Notes: generated by a model from the sequence alone, not told the origin. A DNA stretch of 64,000 nucleotides from Gnetum montanum (GCA_015680685.1 MNCI01000952.1:856973-920972); one strand, 5' to 3'; shown: positions 1-12,732, numbered from the stretch's first letter. Numbers and translations are program-made.

Positions 1-1711
1 TCTTACCTTTGTCACTACTTTGTTATACCTTATACTCTTCTACAATTTTTAAGACAGTTTCAATTTTAGAGTCTAAGGAACTCCATACGTCATCTACCTT
101 AGCCGCTATTTCTGTTGTGAGCTTTTGAAGCAGCAAGGTCTTTCTATTCACCAACTCTTCGATTAGTGACTCATCCTCTTCATCGCAAAACTTCACTCCC
201 TTCTTTCGAAGGGAGGGATCATGGTCGTACTCTTCTGCACTTTCCCTTTTTCGTGGCTCACCTTCTTCTTTTTCTACTTGTTCCAACAAGTGATGTATTT
301 CATGGGCTCTAAGTTGTGAGAGTCTCCCTTGGGCATAAGTTTCAAGGGTTCTTCTAGTTTCATGCCTTAGCCCATCCACGATGTGGTGAAGTTGATCCCT
401 CTGAGCATACCCATGGCTCAAGCAACGATGTAACAATGTGTAGTAGCAGGCCATGGCAGCATCCAAGGGTTCATATGTACCTTGCTTCCAGCCTTGGATC
501 TGCTTATGCAAATTGGACACTTTGGAGTACGTTTGATACTTTTCATTGAACAATTCTAGCATTGTACTCCACCTCCTGATGGTTTCCGGTTCTAAGGACT
601 GGTACCAACTCTCTGCTTCTTTGGTGAGTGTCCTTGAGAATAACTTAAGTTTTTGCCACTCATTTTCTATATTCTGCAAGGCACAGGCATTGTGGAATGC
701 CTGTAAATGATTTTGCAGATCAGCATTGTATCCCCCTTCAAATCATGGGATATTGTTCATGTCTAATCGTTTGATCCGACTATCTTTTAAATGTCTTGTG
801 GGAATCCTAACTGCTTCCGTTATGTCAAGCATACTTCGGGTTGTGAGTAGGGGCTCGTCATGGTCATCTCTTTCCTGACGCCTGTGATGTCTGCGTTGTT
901 CCCTACTCTCCCTACGTCCTTGCCCTTGTCCTCTCTCTCAAATTTCCCGTCGACGTCTCTCGTTTTTCTTACCTTTATCCTCTCTGTTGTGTTCATGATG
1001 GCTGCGCCCAGATGTGGAAGGAGTGGGTGAGTGATGTGAAGAAGGGGAAGAAGAAGGGGAACCATTGTCATGATGATGTTTCTTGCCTTCTCTTCGACTG
1101 CTACGGCCCTGATCGTGATGACGATCTAAGTGCCCATCCTTAGCATGAGTGGTTGTTCCCTTTATGAACAGTTGGTGTTCACGGGCATCATGACCATGGT
1201 TATGTATCGTTGATTGTAGGTTCTGATACCCAACCTCCTCATCATCTTTAGGAGGGGGAACATCATTTGCTAAAGAACCCGTGATAAGGGGTTCCTCATC
1301 TCCTATTTCACTAAGGACGTGCAGGGCTTTGCCCTTCAGAAAAGTATGTTGATTCTCCTGCCTTAAGTCCCTCATACATTAGGCATCTGTGGGATAATAA
1401 TCCCTCATGTTAAAATCTTCTGCAACGTATTCAACATATAATTCAGTTATGCCTATTTGTGCCAAGGCACGGAAAAGCATGCGAGAGACTGATCGATCTG
1501 GGGGTAACACAATGTTACCTTGCAAATATCTCCATTGCAGCTGTTCGTCTTGATGGAGGATAAAGGTGAAGTCTGGAATATACTCATCAGGATGAGTATA
1601 AACTATCTTGTATTGTTTAGGACTTGGCTGATTTCGGCTATGCGTTTTATGTTACCGACTGTCTTGTGTATGGTCCTTAGGTGATGAGTTTCTCTTATGA
1701 GAAGGAGGCAT
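1..1711 (-). pseudogene. gag: RT1 gag polyprotein (decayed)
   Basis: Gag forms the particle that packages element RNA. The start is the ATG at 1711-1709 (MPPSHKR), which sits where the other copies start, just after the primer site and leader. The N-terminal part has a block reading THPDEY...LHQDEQLQW shared with RT3, RT4 and RT5. A Ser/His/Asp-rich low-complexity linker follows (about 938-1375), then the capsid-type domain (23-679) with the motifs AFHxA-ALQNIENEW, SWYQSLEP, LFNEKYQTYS and LDAAMACYY. The capsid segment is open for 218 codons, the longest gag reading frame in the window. Stops interrupt the N-terminal part, so it is a pseudogene, but the least decayed gag here. The zinc-knuckle end lies beyond the left edge. 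Confidence 0.85.
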
Positions 1712-1836
1712 TGTTATCGGTGTGCTAATTTACTGTTATATAAATTTTTTTTCTTTTGATTAACTCGAAGGTTCGTTAAGGCTCACAACGATGTGAGTGA
1801 TATCTTTTATGTTCTATTCAGCGCACAAACACTTAG

Positions 1837-1854
1837 TCCTCGGCAACGGTGCCA
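1837..1854 (-). other. RT1 primer binding site (tRNA-Asp type)
   Basis: On the minus strand the 18 nt after the LTR read TGGCACCGTTGCCGAGGA. This differs at two G-to-A positions from the complement of the plant tRNA-Asp(GTC) 3' end, TGGCGCCGTTGCCGGGGA. One base separates it from the LTR terminus. The tRNA end is recalled from general knowledge. Confidence 0.8.
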
Positions 1855-1855
1855 A

Positions 1856-2765
1856 TGATGAGTGGCGAGGTACCCCCTACACTCAACCATACGAAACGAG
1901 TGTAGCATGCGCGATCTGGTCGAACTCCGCATACTAAATGCCTACACGCCCCATGGAACACTTGGGGTTAATCATTTGTTATCTTCCTAGACTTACTTGT
2001 GTTTGTCACAGTGTATGGTTAAGTAAGTTCGAGGTATATGATTTTTATATCTTTTATGTGTTTTATCTCCTATGCTATCAAGGTGAAGGGTTGAAGAAAC
2101 TAACTAACTCTAAATAATGACTAAGTCTAAATTAACTAGCGTCAGCATCCATTCCCACTTACCGTACACACCCTGAACTATGCAACCGCGGCTACCAAAT
2201 GCTAATCATTACTGGGATCACCACGCGTAATGCACATTCTCAAAGTGGTCGTACTGAGGCACTCAACTAGACTAAACATGATAAGCATCCGTTCCTTGGA
2301 TATCCGTACATATCCTTGAATGCTCATAACCAAGTCGTACTTATCCTGCGTTCTAGGAGATAAGGGTGAGAGAGACTAATTGCGATGAGTAGCCGATTCC
2401 TTGATTAGCCGTACACATTCGTAAATGCTCGTAATCAAGTCGTACTCATGTCGCGCTACTGCAGGGTAATAAATAACAGGTAAAAAATAACAAGTAATAA
2501 ATCTTATTACATGCACTGCAAGGTTTATCCACAAAGCTCGTCTTTATTGTCGTACACAACTTGCGTTCAAGTACAATGTTGCTAGAATAAAGATCCATTC
2601 ACTTGGGGACTCCTACTGCAAGCACATGGAAAATATTCTATCTCTGGAGTGATCAATTTGCCAAAGTTTCCCTAATTCTAGCCTAGGATGGGAAATAGGA
2701 GTACCACCTGGATGCAATATCGCAGCAACCGTGATATCGCGACTCATGCAAATCGCGGCTCATCA
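1856..2765 (-). repeat. RT1 5' LTR (910 bp)
   Basis: Both ends were set by the conserved termini: U3 starts TGATGAGCCGCGA (at 2765) and U5 ends ...CTCATCA (at 1856), next to the primer site. The U5 half (CGTATGGTTGAGTGTAGGGGGTACCTCGCC on the minus strand) matches all other LTRs. U3 contains repeated GCGA/GATATCGCGA words unlike the U3 of the other elements. Confidence 0.82.
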
Positions 2766-2984
2766 ATTATTATTTATTTTTTAGGGTCTAACACCCTCCT
2801 AACGTTAATAATAAATTTTTAGGAGGCCTATACAATGGTGAAAGCAAAGGTTTCTAAATAATAAAAAAAGAAGGTTAAAAATCAAAAGAATCTCTATTTC
2901 TATTATGACATTATTTTTTTTCTTTAAAAATAAAGCCAATTTTAGTTATATATTGGCTAGATTAAAGAAAAACAAAACCATTCA
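2766..2984. other. AT-rich flank, no gene seen
   Basis: Short AT-rich spacer between the RT1 LTR and a minisatellite. No reading frame or known motif was recognised. Confidence 0.5.
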
Positions 2985-3395
2985 TCCTTTAATATTCAAG
3001 AAATCTTCAAATGCATTTTAGAATGTCAAACATAGAAAAGAATTATCCACAATTGTTTGTGCTACTAACCAAGAGGTCTTTCTTTCTATGCCTCTTTCAT
3101 CTTCAAGGATTTTCATTTTATAATGTCAAAAAAAAAAGAAAATAGTTATCCACTATAAGTGTTTTTGACTAAGAGATCTCTCTTTCTCTATTTTTTTCCT
3201 CTTCAAGGATTTTCATATTAGAATTCCTAACAACAAAAACAATTATCCAATATTATTATTACTACTAACCAAGAGACCTCTCTTTATTTGCTTCTTTCAT
3301 CTTCAAGCATTTGCATTTTAGCCTATCAATCAAAGAAAACAATCATTCACTATCACTACTACTAACTAAGAGACCTCTCTTATTAATTTTTGTGA
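2985..3395. repeat. Minisatellite, about four ~96-100 bp units
   Basis: The block TCTTCAAG(G)ATTTTCATTTTAGAAT begins near 3004, 3100, 3200 and 3300. Each copy is followed by an A-rich stretch, ATTATCCACTAT and then CTACTAACCAAGAGACCTCTCTT. Spacings are 96, 100 and 100 bp. Copies differ by several substitutions each, so the array is old. No coding potential is evident. Confidence 0.75.
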
Positions 3396-5453
3396 TGTTT
3401 ATATCACTAGGTCTAAGAAAACAAAAAACAACTTGATGCGTGTTACAAATAAAGAATACATTGAATTTGTAACATACTATGGATACCATATTCATCATGG
3501 TGTCAAGAATTCAAGCCATACTCATACACATAATATGTGTAAACTAAGTTGGGATTTAATACACAAATGTTTCTTAGTTTCTATCATGCTATTGAAGTAG
3601 ACTCAACATATTCATAGGTAGGAGAGAATAGTTATGTTGATAAAAAAAATAGATGTAAAAAATAGTTAATTCCAAACAAGATATATAAATAACATAATTA
3701 TTTATTACAAACTTTAACTTAAGATAACATAATATACCATCACTGTGGTGGTGTTGCATAGTGTAATGGCATATACATTTGTTCATGATGTTAGATAATA
3801 TAGATCTCAATCATCATATTAAGCTTGCTAGAATACATCAAATCCTTAATACCATCCCTAAAGCTTAATTGGAAAACAATGATGTGCTTTACTTTCTAAG
3901 TAGTAAACCATGACTTGTATAATTTAATTGATAAAATGTCACTCTATTATTATCCTTCAATAAACTACATGAATTAGATATTTCAACTCATAATCAGCAA
4001 TTATGGAGTAACACTAAGCAAAACTCCCTTTATAAAATGCATTTCATAATGACCACCATATGACCAAAGAAACTATACTTCTAATTAGTAAAGTGATAAA
4101 TTATAAAGTATAACATAATGATAAGCATATTTCATTTTCCAAACCATGTTAAAAATTATTTTGGTTGCTAGATTTCTCCTGAAATGTAAAAAAGAATAAC
4201 TAAAGATATTAGGGACAGCTATCTAATTCAAAATATATTATAATGGATAATTCAACAACAAAAGAGAAATATAAGCATGTCATGGTAATTTAAACTTTAA
4301 AAATATTATAGTCAAAAGAAGGTATCAGGGATATCCATTTACAAACAAGAATATGTTTAGAAAAATCAATCATCAACCAAGATAAGCATCTATATTTACA
4401 TTCAAAAGATTATCATACAAGTTGAAAGATGATTCACCCCGTGAATCTAGAATGGTGTTTTATACCATGAAATCCATAGGAACTAGAGGTTTCTCAACCT
4501 ATGATGCTTGATTATTAGCAATAAGATCTAATGATTCTAAAGTAGAAGGTTTTTTAAATATTTTATCCTTTATTTCATGATATGCAAGCAAAAGCTACAA
4601 TGAACACACAGTGGGAATAGATGGCAATTTACAATCCTATTGAACAAGTATTTGTAATAAATCTTTATAATGGCTTCTCAACTTTTCTATTACTTACTGT
4701 TCTTGCAAGCTAACCACCATGTTATTTAACCTTTCTTCTCCTCATTCAAGGTTTCAATCAATGCATTGTTTTGCTCTATGAGTTTCTCAACTGTATGAGT
4801 TTGAAATTTTTAGACTACAAAGAGTTTTCATTAGGTTTCAACTCCATTATTTTCACCATTAGTTCCTCTACTCTAGTTACTAATTTAGGATTAAAATTGG
4901 AGCTCACTATGTTTCTTACTTATTTCAGTGCAAGTAATTCCTATGATTTCTTTTTTTCCAAGCAAGAGAACACCTTCTACCTCCTTCTAAAATTTTGAAA
5001 AGGCTCAAGCATATCTATCTTTATCTTCCTAGGAATATTTTAAAACTTTATTTAATGTCTTGTTTTGCACTAGAGTGGTTTTGAAAACTTGTTTATGATG
5101 GCTTAGCATCTCATGTAGGCTCTGGATTTAAAATAATATTCAATCATGGTATAATTGAAAATCATTATATCATACAGTAAATTAGTAGTCATTGTAATAG
5201 GATGGACCTTTCACAACTCTCTAAGCTCTTTGTTGACCATGCTCTAATCATTGCTAGAAATTCATCATCATTTATTTTTCAAAAATTCTTTTAAGGAACT
5301 TTATTGTATAAAGTTTCCTCTAAAAGGCTCTTTTCCATAAAAATAAATTGTCTTCTACATGAACAACTTTATTTTCAAAGTTGTGATGTTACATAACTAC
5401 TTGCATTGTAGCTAGGGTTTGGTAGTCACATTCAAGTGTATCCAATCCCTTAA
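3396..5453. other. Intergenic DNA, no recognised gene
   Basis: About 2 kb of AT-rich sequence. Minus-strand frames near 4700-5000 give a short heptad-like stretch (TRVEELMVKIMELK), broken by stops on both sides; it is too short to assign. No LTR, terminal inverted repeat or known domain was seen. The right edge abuts RT2. Confidence 0.4.
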
Positions 5454-6301
5454 TGATGAGCAGTTGGATATTTCAACACTCAGCCATACAAGTCACAAGT
5501 CTTCACTTGTAGCTAGATCATAATTCATTGATGGACAATGTAAGTACTAGTAAGTTGATAATAAGTTTGTGATCATTGTCCTTCCACTTAGAGTTAGTGA
5601 GATGTAAAAGTATGATTTAAATCTTAGTGAGGTATATGATAAACTAATATTGTTGATTCTTAAAATATTAAGTGTAAACACAATGAAAATGTTTATAAAT
5701 TCTAATTCTAAATGCAATGAAAATGCAAAGTTATTCTATCCTATAATAATAAGTATATGTTCCCGGTCTTCCATACACACTCTGGCCTAATACTTATTAT
5801 TGGAATTACCAAGTAACTTCACTACTAAGAAAATCAAGTAAAGTCATTACTAAGTTACAAATAATTACACTTTATGCTCAAAACTAGTCATACTTATTGC
5901 CTTATTGATAAACATTGGAATAGTAAATGACTTAAGAAATGTAAATGACTTAGTAAAAGTAAACATTATGGAAAAGTAAATCTATTCTAAGTGATATGCT
6001 ACAATTATGAAGAACAATCTCGATCTTTATTCTTATTCATGAATTATGTTTAGAAAAAATCCACTCAAATAAAGATTCAACTATAATTCCTCACACTACA
6101 GGCATTTACTCAAATTCAAACTATCAGAATTTTGCTAGGTGTTGGGCAAAAACTTACTTATGACATGATGATGAACTAGTATTTATAGGTATGATCATAA
6201 CCCACTACATGGTACCTATAATGACATATGTAGTACTACAATGTTGCATTTATGATATCATAAATATAATATTGTAGTCCTCAATATAAAACATTTCATC
6301 A
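5454..6301 (-). repeat. RT2 3' LTR (848 bp)
   Basis: Minus strand: starts TGATGAAATG at 6301 directly after the polypurine tract and ends ...GCTCATCA at 5454. A TATAAATA box lies at 6187-6180. Upstream of it, U3 contains GATATCAT and GCAACATTG words that also occur in the element's internal LTR-like segment near 9900. U5 matches the right LTR closely, including shared runs near 5940 and 13185. Confidence 0.85.
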
Positions 6302-6313
6302 TACCCCTACAAC
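6302..6313 (-). other. RT2 polypurine tract
   Basis: Minus-strand GTTGTAGGGGTA immediately precedes the 3' LTR. It corresponds to the GTGGGGGTA tract of RT5, and is where plus-strand DNA synthesis is primed in this element class. Confidence 0.7.
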
Positions 6314-6530
6314 TGACTGAAAACTTGTCCTTGAGTTCCATTAAAAAGATGATATAGTTCCTTTTAAATTTATGAGGTTACATAGACTTCAACATCATGA
6401 TGCATATTTACATAACTTCTCTACTTTGGATTCCACATCTTTATTTGAGTGGTGTTACAAAATTATCATGCAATGCATGATTAACACATGATAAAAAAAC
6501 AAAATAAAATTAAGCTTAATGTAGTATCTT

Positions 6531-9280
6531 TCACATTTTGGGTGGTGGTGGCGCCTCCATTGGATTCTTTCCCTTATCATTTGGCTTCTGAAATTGATAT
6601 ATATTTAGTAGACATCTAAGCTTTTCTTCCTTTGATCTAGGATTATGTACCATCCTTGCGAATTCAACAATGTTGGGAGGAGTTGGTACATTCTAGGGAC
6701 ATGGCACTTGTGGAAACATCTTATTGGTCTTAACATACCATACTGCAAGCTACATTCTAGCTAATTCAAAAACTCTAACCATCTTCTACAACTCTTGATA
6801 ATTAATCATTCAAATGGCCAATTTTTCTACTACATATTTCTAAGCTTGGTAGTCAAACTTGACTATTTCTAATCATAGTTTGTGATGTGGAGATTTTGTT
6901 GTGCATATTCTTTATCTACAAACTCTTTTTCATACATAGAATATACTTTAGCTACTTTCTGCTCAAATTCTGTCCTTGGTCTACTTGCTATCAACATGGC
7001 TAAGTTAGCATATTGGAGATTTGCTAAACCCATGTATTCTGTCAAGTCCTCAATCTACAAGTCTTTCTTCTTTAGTTCACCTTAATAAATGTGGGCACAA
7101 TAATCCAAGATGGATTGCTAATCAAGTGTTTGTTGTGTAATCAAATTGATCTTTGCTTTGGTCCTCTAGATTTTTTTCTCAACTTATTTATACATGTCCA
7201 CTTGGTATCTAAAGTGCTCCTTGAGCCTCTCTTACTTCTTGACCTCATTCTATCATGCACTGATTTCAATAGCTAATTTTTTTTGGACTACACATACTTC
7301 TTCCATTGATAGTGTCCTATTTTCATGAGCCAATTGCTTGATATCAAGGTTAATTCTAGTGAACTACTTTTGAAGTTAATGAATGCTTTCTTCTAGTATT
7401 TTCTTCTACTTCTTGATGTTTATCAACCTTAAATTCTCTGCAGGAACTTTCTTATTTTTTCTTCTAGTGCAACAACGGCCTTATTATGGGCATATGTTTA
7501 CGCTTCTATTACTGAGGCATTCCACACTAGTTTTTCCTTCTCCATCTCCATTTTTTTTAATTTTCACATTAGTTGATCAATCTGTTCAACCCTAAATTGT
7601 GCTATCTAGTGAGGTCCAATGTGTTATGCAAGATCTTGTGTTTCTGTTCTCAATTCAACTAACCTTATCATAATCTCTGCACTTCATGTTCTACGTGTTA
7701 CATCCTCATATCTTCCATGAAAAAATTACATTTTGTTGATATTAGGTTTGACTGTACTATAGTAATATCGCTGGTGATATCAAAAATATTTTACATCACT
7801 TGTCCTATGTGTAGTAATCTCTCTAGTGCATCTTCATGTTCTACAAGATTCATCGATGTTCTAACTAACATTTCTACATCTTTAGCTCCAGTAATGCTTG
7901 TCAATGACACAATGAAAACATTAAAGGATTTCTTAATATGATCAATTATTACTTATGCTACTCCTAGTATATCTTGATATATCATTACCACTATGATGGC
8001 TCCTTCTGCAATCTTTGAAATCACCTGAAAGGACGTAGCATTCATAGAAATTTTTTGTGTCTAATCATCATCCTCTCCAACTTGCAAAGATACTCAACCA
8101 CTTGCAGGTCATGTGGATACAACAAGTTTGTTAAGATTATCTCTAACTTTGTACATACTTGAGACTTCCCTACTGTCCCAACTTATTATCTCTACTATCT
8201 ATTGTAGATGGCTTATTGAGGGTCTATAGTCTTGTTGCACTAATGGAGCACTTGGTTGTGTTCATTTTGCAACTAGAGTTAACCCACTAAGTCCTACTTA
8301 TTCTATTTATATGGCTAGAATGTTTACTACTAGGGTTGATCCTACTATAGATTAAGTGCTTATTGGTTTCTCTACCTAATCTCTCTTGGATGGCATTGGC
8401 TTGGAAATTTTAGCATATGATGCATTTTGAGCCTTATGAAGAACATTATTAGCATAGCCCAAAATTTCTACTTGTCAGCATAACTTTCTAATAAGACAAT
8501 GAAATGACAAAGTAGATGTCCATGCCTTCTTTTTCTTGAACCTTCTTTGTATTTCTAGGAATAGTATATGAACAATGCTAGCTTGGAATTTCTCCATCAA
8601 AATAGCACTTCCTCTAGCAGCATAGGTTGAAATTTAATTGAGCCTCTCTATTGGGAAAATGCAATATGTCCCAATCTTGTAGTAGATCTTCTCAGCAGTA
8701 GATAATCTTCTATATTCCATTTTGATGGTTTCATATATCCTCTACAATCATAAATTCCTTATGTTGGTGTTAGACCCTTTGGATATCTAAGTTATGTTGG
8801 CCAAAATAGTTGGTATATTTAGTACCTTTGTAATTACTTTTATGGAGTATGACATTGTAACTCCCTTAATTTTTACCATGGCATCATCCTTTTTGTTTTG
8901 CCAAAATTGGTAGACTTCTCCCAATGACTATTTGCCATTTCTTGAGATGGTGGACCATAAGGGAGAGGCTTGGAATTGTTCAAGAATCTTAATGGGTCAA
9001 AATTAAGTTCCACTGTAACATTGGACATGATAGACTTCTCTTAAATAGCCTTAAGATACTCATTGAAAATTGTTAGGTGTTGTCCTTGTTCTAGAGCTAG
9101 TGGTACATTAGCTTCTACTTGCATATTGTCCTATTTCACATGTGAGCTGATGGATGCTATAGGATTGTGCATCTTACTTGGTAGGATGAGTTTGTTCTAT
9201 GCCTTATCCTCTACCTCTTGCTCTTGGTCTCTTCTCCCTTAGTTGTCATGGTCCTCTAGCTTTGGGTCTCTTTGACAACA
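6531..9280 (-). pseudogene. RT2 extra ORF: 'putative plant transposon protein'-like domain plus coiled coil (decayed)
   Basis: Read on the minus strand, this ~915-codon frame is homologous throughout to the RT3 extra ORF. Shared landmarks in order: a Glu/Gln-rich N-terminus, FGKT/FWQNK followed by MVKIKGV, a segment (TAEKIYYKIGTY) matching RT3 MERIYFKIATF, HCLIRKLC matching RT3 PFPCLIKKLC, a long charged heptad-rich region, and a proline-rich tail EAPPPPKM ending at the stop 6533-6531. From family knowledge the pattern (LGLP, T-x-x-ERIY, LI-x-x-LC) resembles the Transposase_32 / 'putative plant transposon protein' family, whose biochemical role is unclear. No transmembrane segment or viral-type envelope feature was seen. 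Many stops and frameshifts make this a relic. The assignment is by eye. Confidence 0.55.
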
Positions 9281-9779
9281 TCTATAATCATAAGAAAATT
9301 TAAGATTACTCAAAAATTCTAGAAAAAGTTCTTAATGGATCATAACCCTTCATTGGAGTTTGGGTTTTGATTAAAATCATTATTCATTATCAAATTTATT
9401 TTTAATTTATATTGTAGAGTTAGAAAAAATTTATTACTTGGACAAAATCCTTTATAAGAAAAATTCTTAATTAAATAATTTCTAGTAATTAGAAACAAAT
9501 TCATCTTAAATGACCCATCATAATCTTTGATTTATTATTTAAAACATATTCAAATGCTCATTTGGAAAGAAACATTAAGTTTATTGGCTTACGTTAGATA
9601 AAGATCTGGTTATCTCTTATTGTTTTTACCCTTACTTTATTTTTCCAGGAATTTGAACATTTTTAGCATAATTCACAAAATAAACTACATGCAACACTCT
9701 TCCCAGTGACTAAGTTGGTCACTCTATGAGCAAGAAGTAACAAAAATGGCTCAAATCAGATGTGTGGTGAGGAAGATAT

Positions 9780-9975
9780 GAAGCTTTAATGCTTGGAAGT
9801 TCGAAAAACAACATGAACTCCCTATGTGTGAAATGAAGAAAGGAGAAATTTTTCTAACGGTTCATGTACATATATAGATTTTTATAAGGCTAATAACATA
9901 GATGCAACATTGTTGATGTGATATAATAGGGGCTCATATATCATACCTATGATATCATCATTGAACTTTTCAAAT
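9780..9975 (-). promoter_or_regulatory. RT2 internal LTR-like segment (possible promoter of the extra ORF)
   Basis: About 0.6 kb upstream of the extra ORF, the minus strand reads GATATCATAGG...CATCAACAATGTTGCATC...CCTTATAAAAATC, then GGGAGTTCATGTTGTTTTTC. The order of a GATATC-rich block, GCAAC/ATTG words, a TATA-like box (9886-9879) and the GAACTCTTG-like R start parallels this lineage's LTRs. RT3 has the equivalent segment at the same place. I infer an internal promoter; an old insertion of an LTR fragment in a common ancestor is an alternative. Confidence 0.45.
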
Positions 9976-10099
9976 TTTTTGTGAAATCTAATGGAAACAA
10001 TGATTGGAATGAATAGTCTAAAAGATGTAAAGGTGATCCAAATGGTTCTTGATCATAAATGATGCTTAGAATACAAGAATTTTTTGTCAAAATTATGTA

Positions 10100-10474
10100 A
10101 AAAAAGGAGTTTGGGCAAGGTAAGTCAACTAAACTTTTACCAAATGGTTAATCAAAATTGTTAAACATATGAATAAGTATGACTATATAGGGAAATCATG
10201 ATGATTTCTTAAGTACTCAAGAAGTACAAGATGATGTAGAATTGGTGATTAGGTAAGAAACACAAGAGCTATACAAGTGGATCCTCCAAAAAGCAAGCTC
10301 CTACCCTTAATGCCCTTATATAACCACACCTACAAGTGTCCATGGGCACATAAGGAGTTGAGTGTAGATCATACTTGTCTTCAAATACTCAACCATACAA
10401 GTCAAAAGTGTTCATGTTTGACTAGATCATAATCCATAAAGTACACTTAAGAAAGTATTCATAAGAATCTAAAT
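10100..10474 (-). other. RT2 pol-deletion scar with 3' non-coding remnant and LTR-end fragment
   Basis: The minus strand at about 10400-10250 contains GTGCCCATGGAC and GGAGGATCCACTTG, matching the end of the 3' non-coding region in RT3 (TGGAGAGGATCCACTTGC near 19690). At 10384-10440 lies a ~57 bp copy of the LTR U5 end: ATACTCAACCATACAAGTC, then ACTAGATCATAATC, as at 12760-12800. The gag C-terminus starts at about 10475. The pol genes present in RT3 between these points are missing. Confidence 0.6.
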
Positions 10475-12589
10475 TCTATATGGATACTGTTGCCTTGGTG
10501 GTGACATTCCCCATAACTGTGGTTGTTGCCAATATTATGGATATTATTCCTACACTTGAGGATAATCCTCGCTTGGATAGTACGATTATTGGTAGTGTTT
10601 TCTAAAATTACCTTGTGTGTAAGCTAATCACATAGGTATTTTTTTTCTTAACAAACTTTAGATTAAGTACATATGCCCTAAACTCTTGTAAGTGAGCCAT
10701 GATAAGACAACATCCCTTAGGATATTCGTATTGGCACACTTTGCACCTTGCATCATCTTCTGAGCTTAAGTCTATTACTTTCTCTTCCATAGGAACTTCT
10801 CTTTTCTCACGTCCATTGTCCTTTTTCTTCTTTATGTCCTTATTACTGTTGAAGGCTTATTTAGTTCTTTCCTCAACTATGTTAAGTGTTGTAGCGAATT
10901 TCTTGTCCATAGAATCCCATATTTTCTCTACCTTTATTTTGATATCATTTACTAATTTTGGTATATGTAACGTCTTTCACTGGATTGCATCTTCTAGTGT
11001 TTCTTCTTCTAGTATTTCACATATCCTCACATCTTTTTTTCTGATAGTTGGATCTCTATTATATTTCTTAGTTAATTCTCTTTTTTGTAGCTTCACTTAT
11101 TCTTTAGCCACCTAGTCTATTAATCTTTGGATTTGATGAGTTGTCATCTCAAATAAGTTGCCTTAGGCATATACTCCAAGGGTTTCTCTTATTTTCTTTC
11201 TTAGCCCATCGATGATGTAACATAGTTGTTCCCTTTAAGAAAATTTGTGGCCTAGAAATCTATGTAATAATGAGAAATATCTATCCATTGTTACATGAAA
11301 GGATTCATTTGTTTCTTGCTTCCATCCTTGGATCTGTTTTCTTAAGTTTGATACTCTAGAATAAGTTTGGTATTTTTCATTAAAGAACTTAAGTATGGTA
11401 CTCCATATTTGGATTGGTTATGGTTCTAAGGATCTATACCAACTATCTGCTTCCTTTATGAGTGTTCTAGGAAACAACTTTAATTTCTACCAATCATTCT
11501 TTAGATTTTGTAGGATATAGGCATCATGGAAGGCTTGGAGGTGATGTTGTGGATCTACATTATATCTACCTTCAAACTTTAGGATATTATTCATTTCAAG
11601 TCACTTTATGCGACTATCCCTTAAATACCTGGTAGGAATATACACTACTTCCCTAATATTAATCATACTGTGAGTGGCTAATAAGGATTCTTCATAGTCT
11701 TCAAGTTCGTAATCTTTATCGTAGTGGTGCTCCCTTTGATGTTCATGATAATCTCTTCTTTCTTGTATGAACCTTTCTTCTCTTTCTTTATCATCGTTTT
11801 CTTCTATATCAAGATGTCTTGCTATATTTTCATGTCTTCCATGATCTCTTCTCCTTTATTCATTATTATCCCTTAGCCTTCATTCCTTCTTGTCAAAATC
11901 TATTGATGAATGTGAGGAAAAAGATGGGATAGTTGGAAAATGATGTCAGATAGTTCTTCTTCTATGACTCCTTAATTTACCTCTTCTAGATCTATCAAAG
12001 GTTTTAGGCCTTAAATTCCTTCTAATTCTAGAGTTCTTCTCATTTCTTCCAAGGTTTTCTACAAGAGTTGAACATAGCTTTAATTTTATACAATCTTCAA
12101 TACATATTACTAGTGTTTAGTAATGAGATCTATGAGTCTAATAGGACTTTTCAACTTAAGATTGAGAATCTTCTTTTGCTTCAAGGACAATTGTCTATGG
12201 TGCTTTCTTCCCTTTATCTTATTCATAGCTTGCCTTCATAATAGCATCCTCTCTTGCCTAAGCCTCTATTGGTTGATATGGCCTAGTCATGTTTTTGATA
12301 ACTTGATACCCTTCTTGTACATGGCCAAGATATGATCTCATGAGGGCTACCTGAAGCATTGATGGTGCTGAACATTCAAGTTGCAAGTCAATATTTCTCT
12401 ATAAGTCTCTCCATCTAAGTTATTCATCCTTATGTAAAATGAATGTAAAACCATGATAATAAGGATCAATTTGAGCATATGAAATTCTTGTTTACATCGG
12501 TGCACTCCAATCTTCTTCACTGTAATCTCTATCAAAACTTTCATTAAGATTGATAATAGTGAAGATTTCATTTTAATTGTAGAAGCCAT
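10475..12589 (-). pseudogene. gag: RT2 gag polyprotein (heavily decayed)
   Basis: The start is placed at the ATG 12589-12587 (MASTIK), at the same distance from the primer site as other gag starts. The capsid region (about 11580-11000) aligns with RT1 gag (wording matching LFNEKYQ, GWKQ and HHIIDGL in broken frames). The knuckle at about 10750-10715 reads CKVCQYEYPKGC, in which the usual His is Tyr. The C-terminal Pro/Tyr/Gln-rich part ends near 10475, next to the deletion scar. Frames are broken many times. Confidence 0.7.
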
Positions 12590-12714
12590 TTTAATTTGTT
12601 TGATACTTAAGTATGTGTACATTTTGAAAAATTAGTCTAAGTATGAAAGATATATTTTATGATTCTTGATACAACAAATTATGTAAAATCAACTAACTAG
12701 CAAACATTAACACA

Positions 12715-12732
12715 TCCCTGGCAACGATGCCA
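12715..12732 (-). other. RT2 primer binding site (tRNA-Asp type)
   Basis: Minus-strand TGGCATCGTTGCCAGGGA, with three mismatches (two G-to-A, one C-to-T) to the tRNA-Asp complement. It lies one base inside the 5' LTR. Confidence 0.75.

Larger units (their letters stand above)
1..2765 (-). mobile_element. RT1: Ty3/gypsy (Athila-like) LTR retrotransposon, 5' part, truncated by window edge
   Basis: Read on the minus strand this is the 5' end of an LTR element: LTR (2765 to 1856), primer binding site, about 125 nt of leader, then gag running off the window at base 1. No pol is visible because it would lie to the left. The LTR ends TGATGA...CTCATCA, and its U5, primer site and gag match the other elements here, so the same lineage is involved. 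The right flank begins attat; the matching target duplication would lie outside the window. Confidence 0.88.

Noticed and set aside
6882-7595. Plus-strand hydrophobic frames suggesting membrane proteins
   Set aside because: They are antisense to the decayed extra ORF of RT2, whose homology to RT3 runs on the minus strand; Leu/Phe/Ser-rich antisense of a Lys/Glu-rich coiled coil looks hydrophobic.
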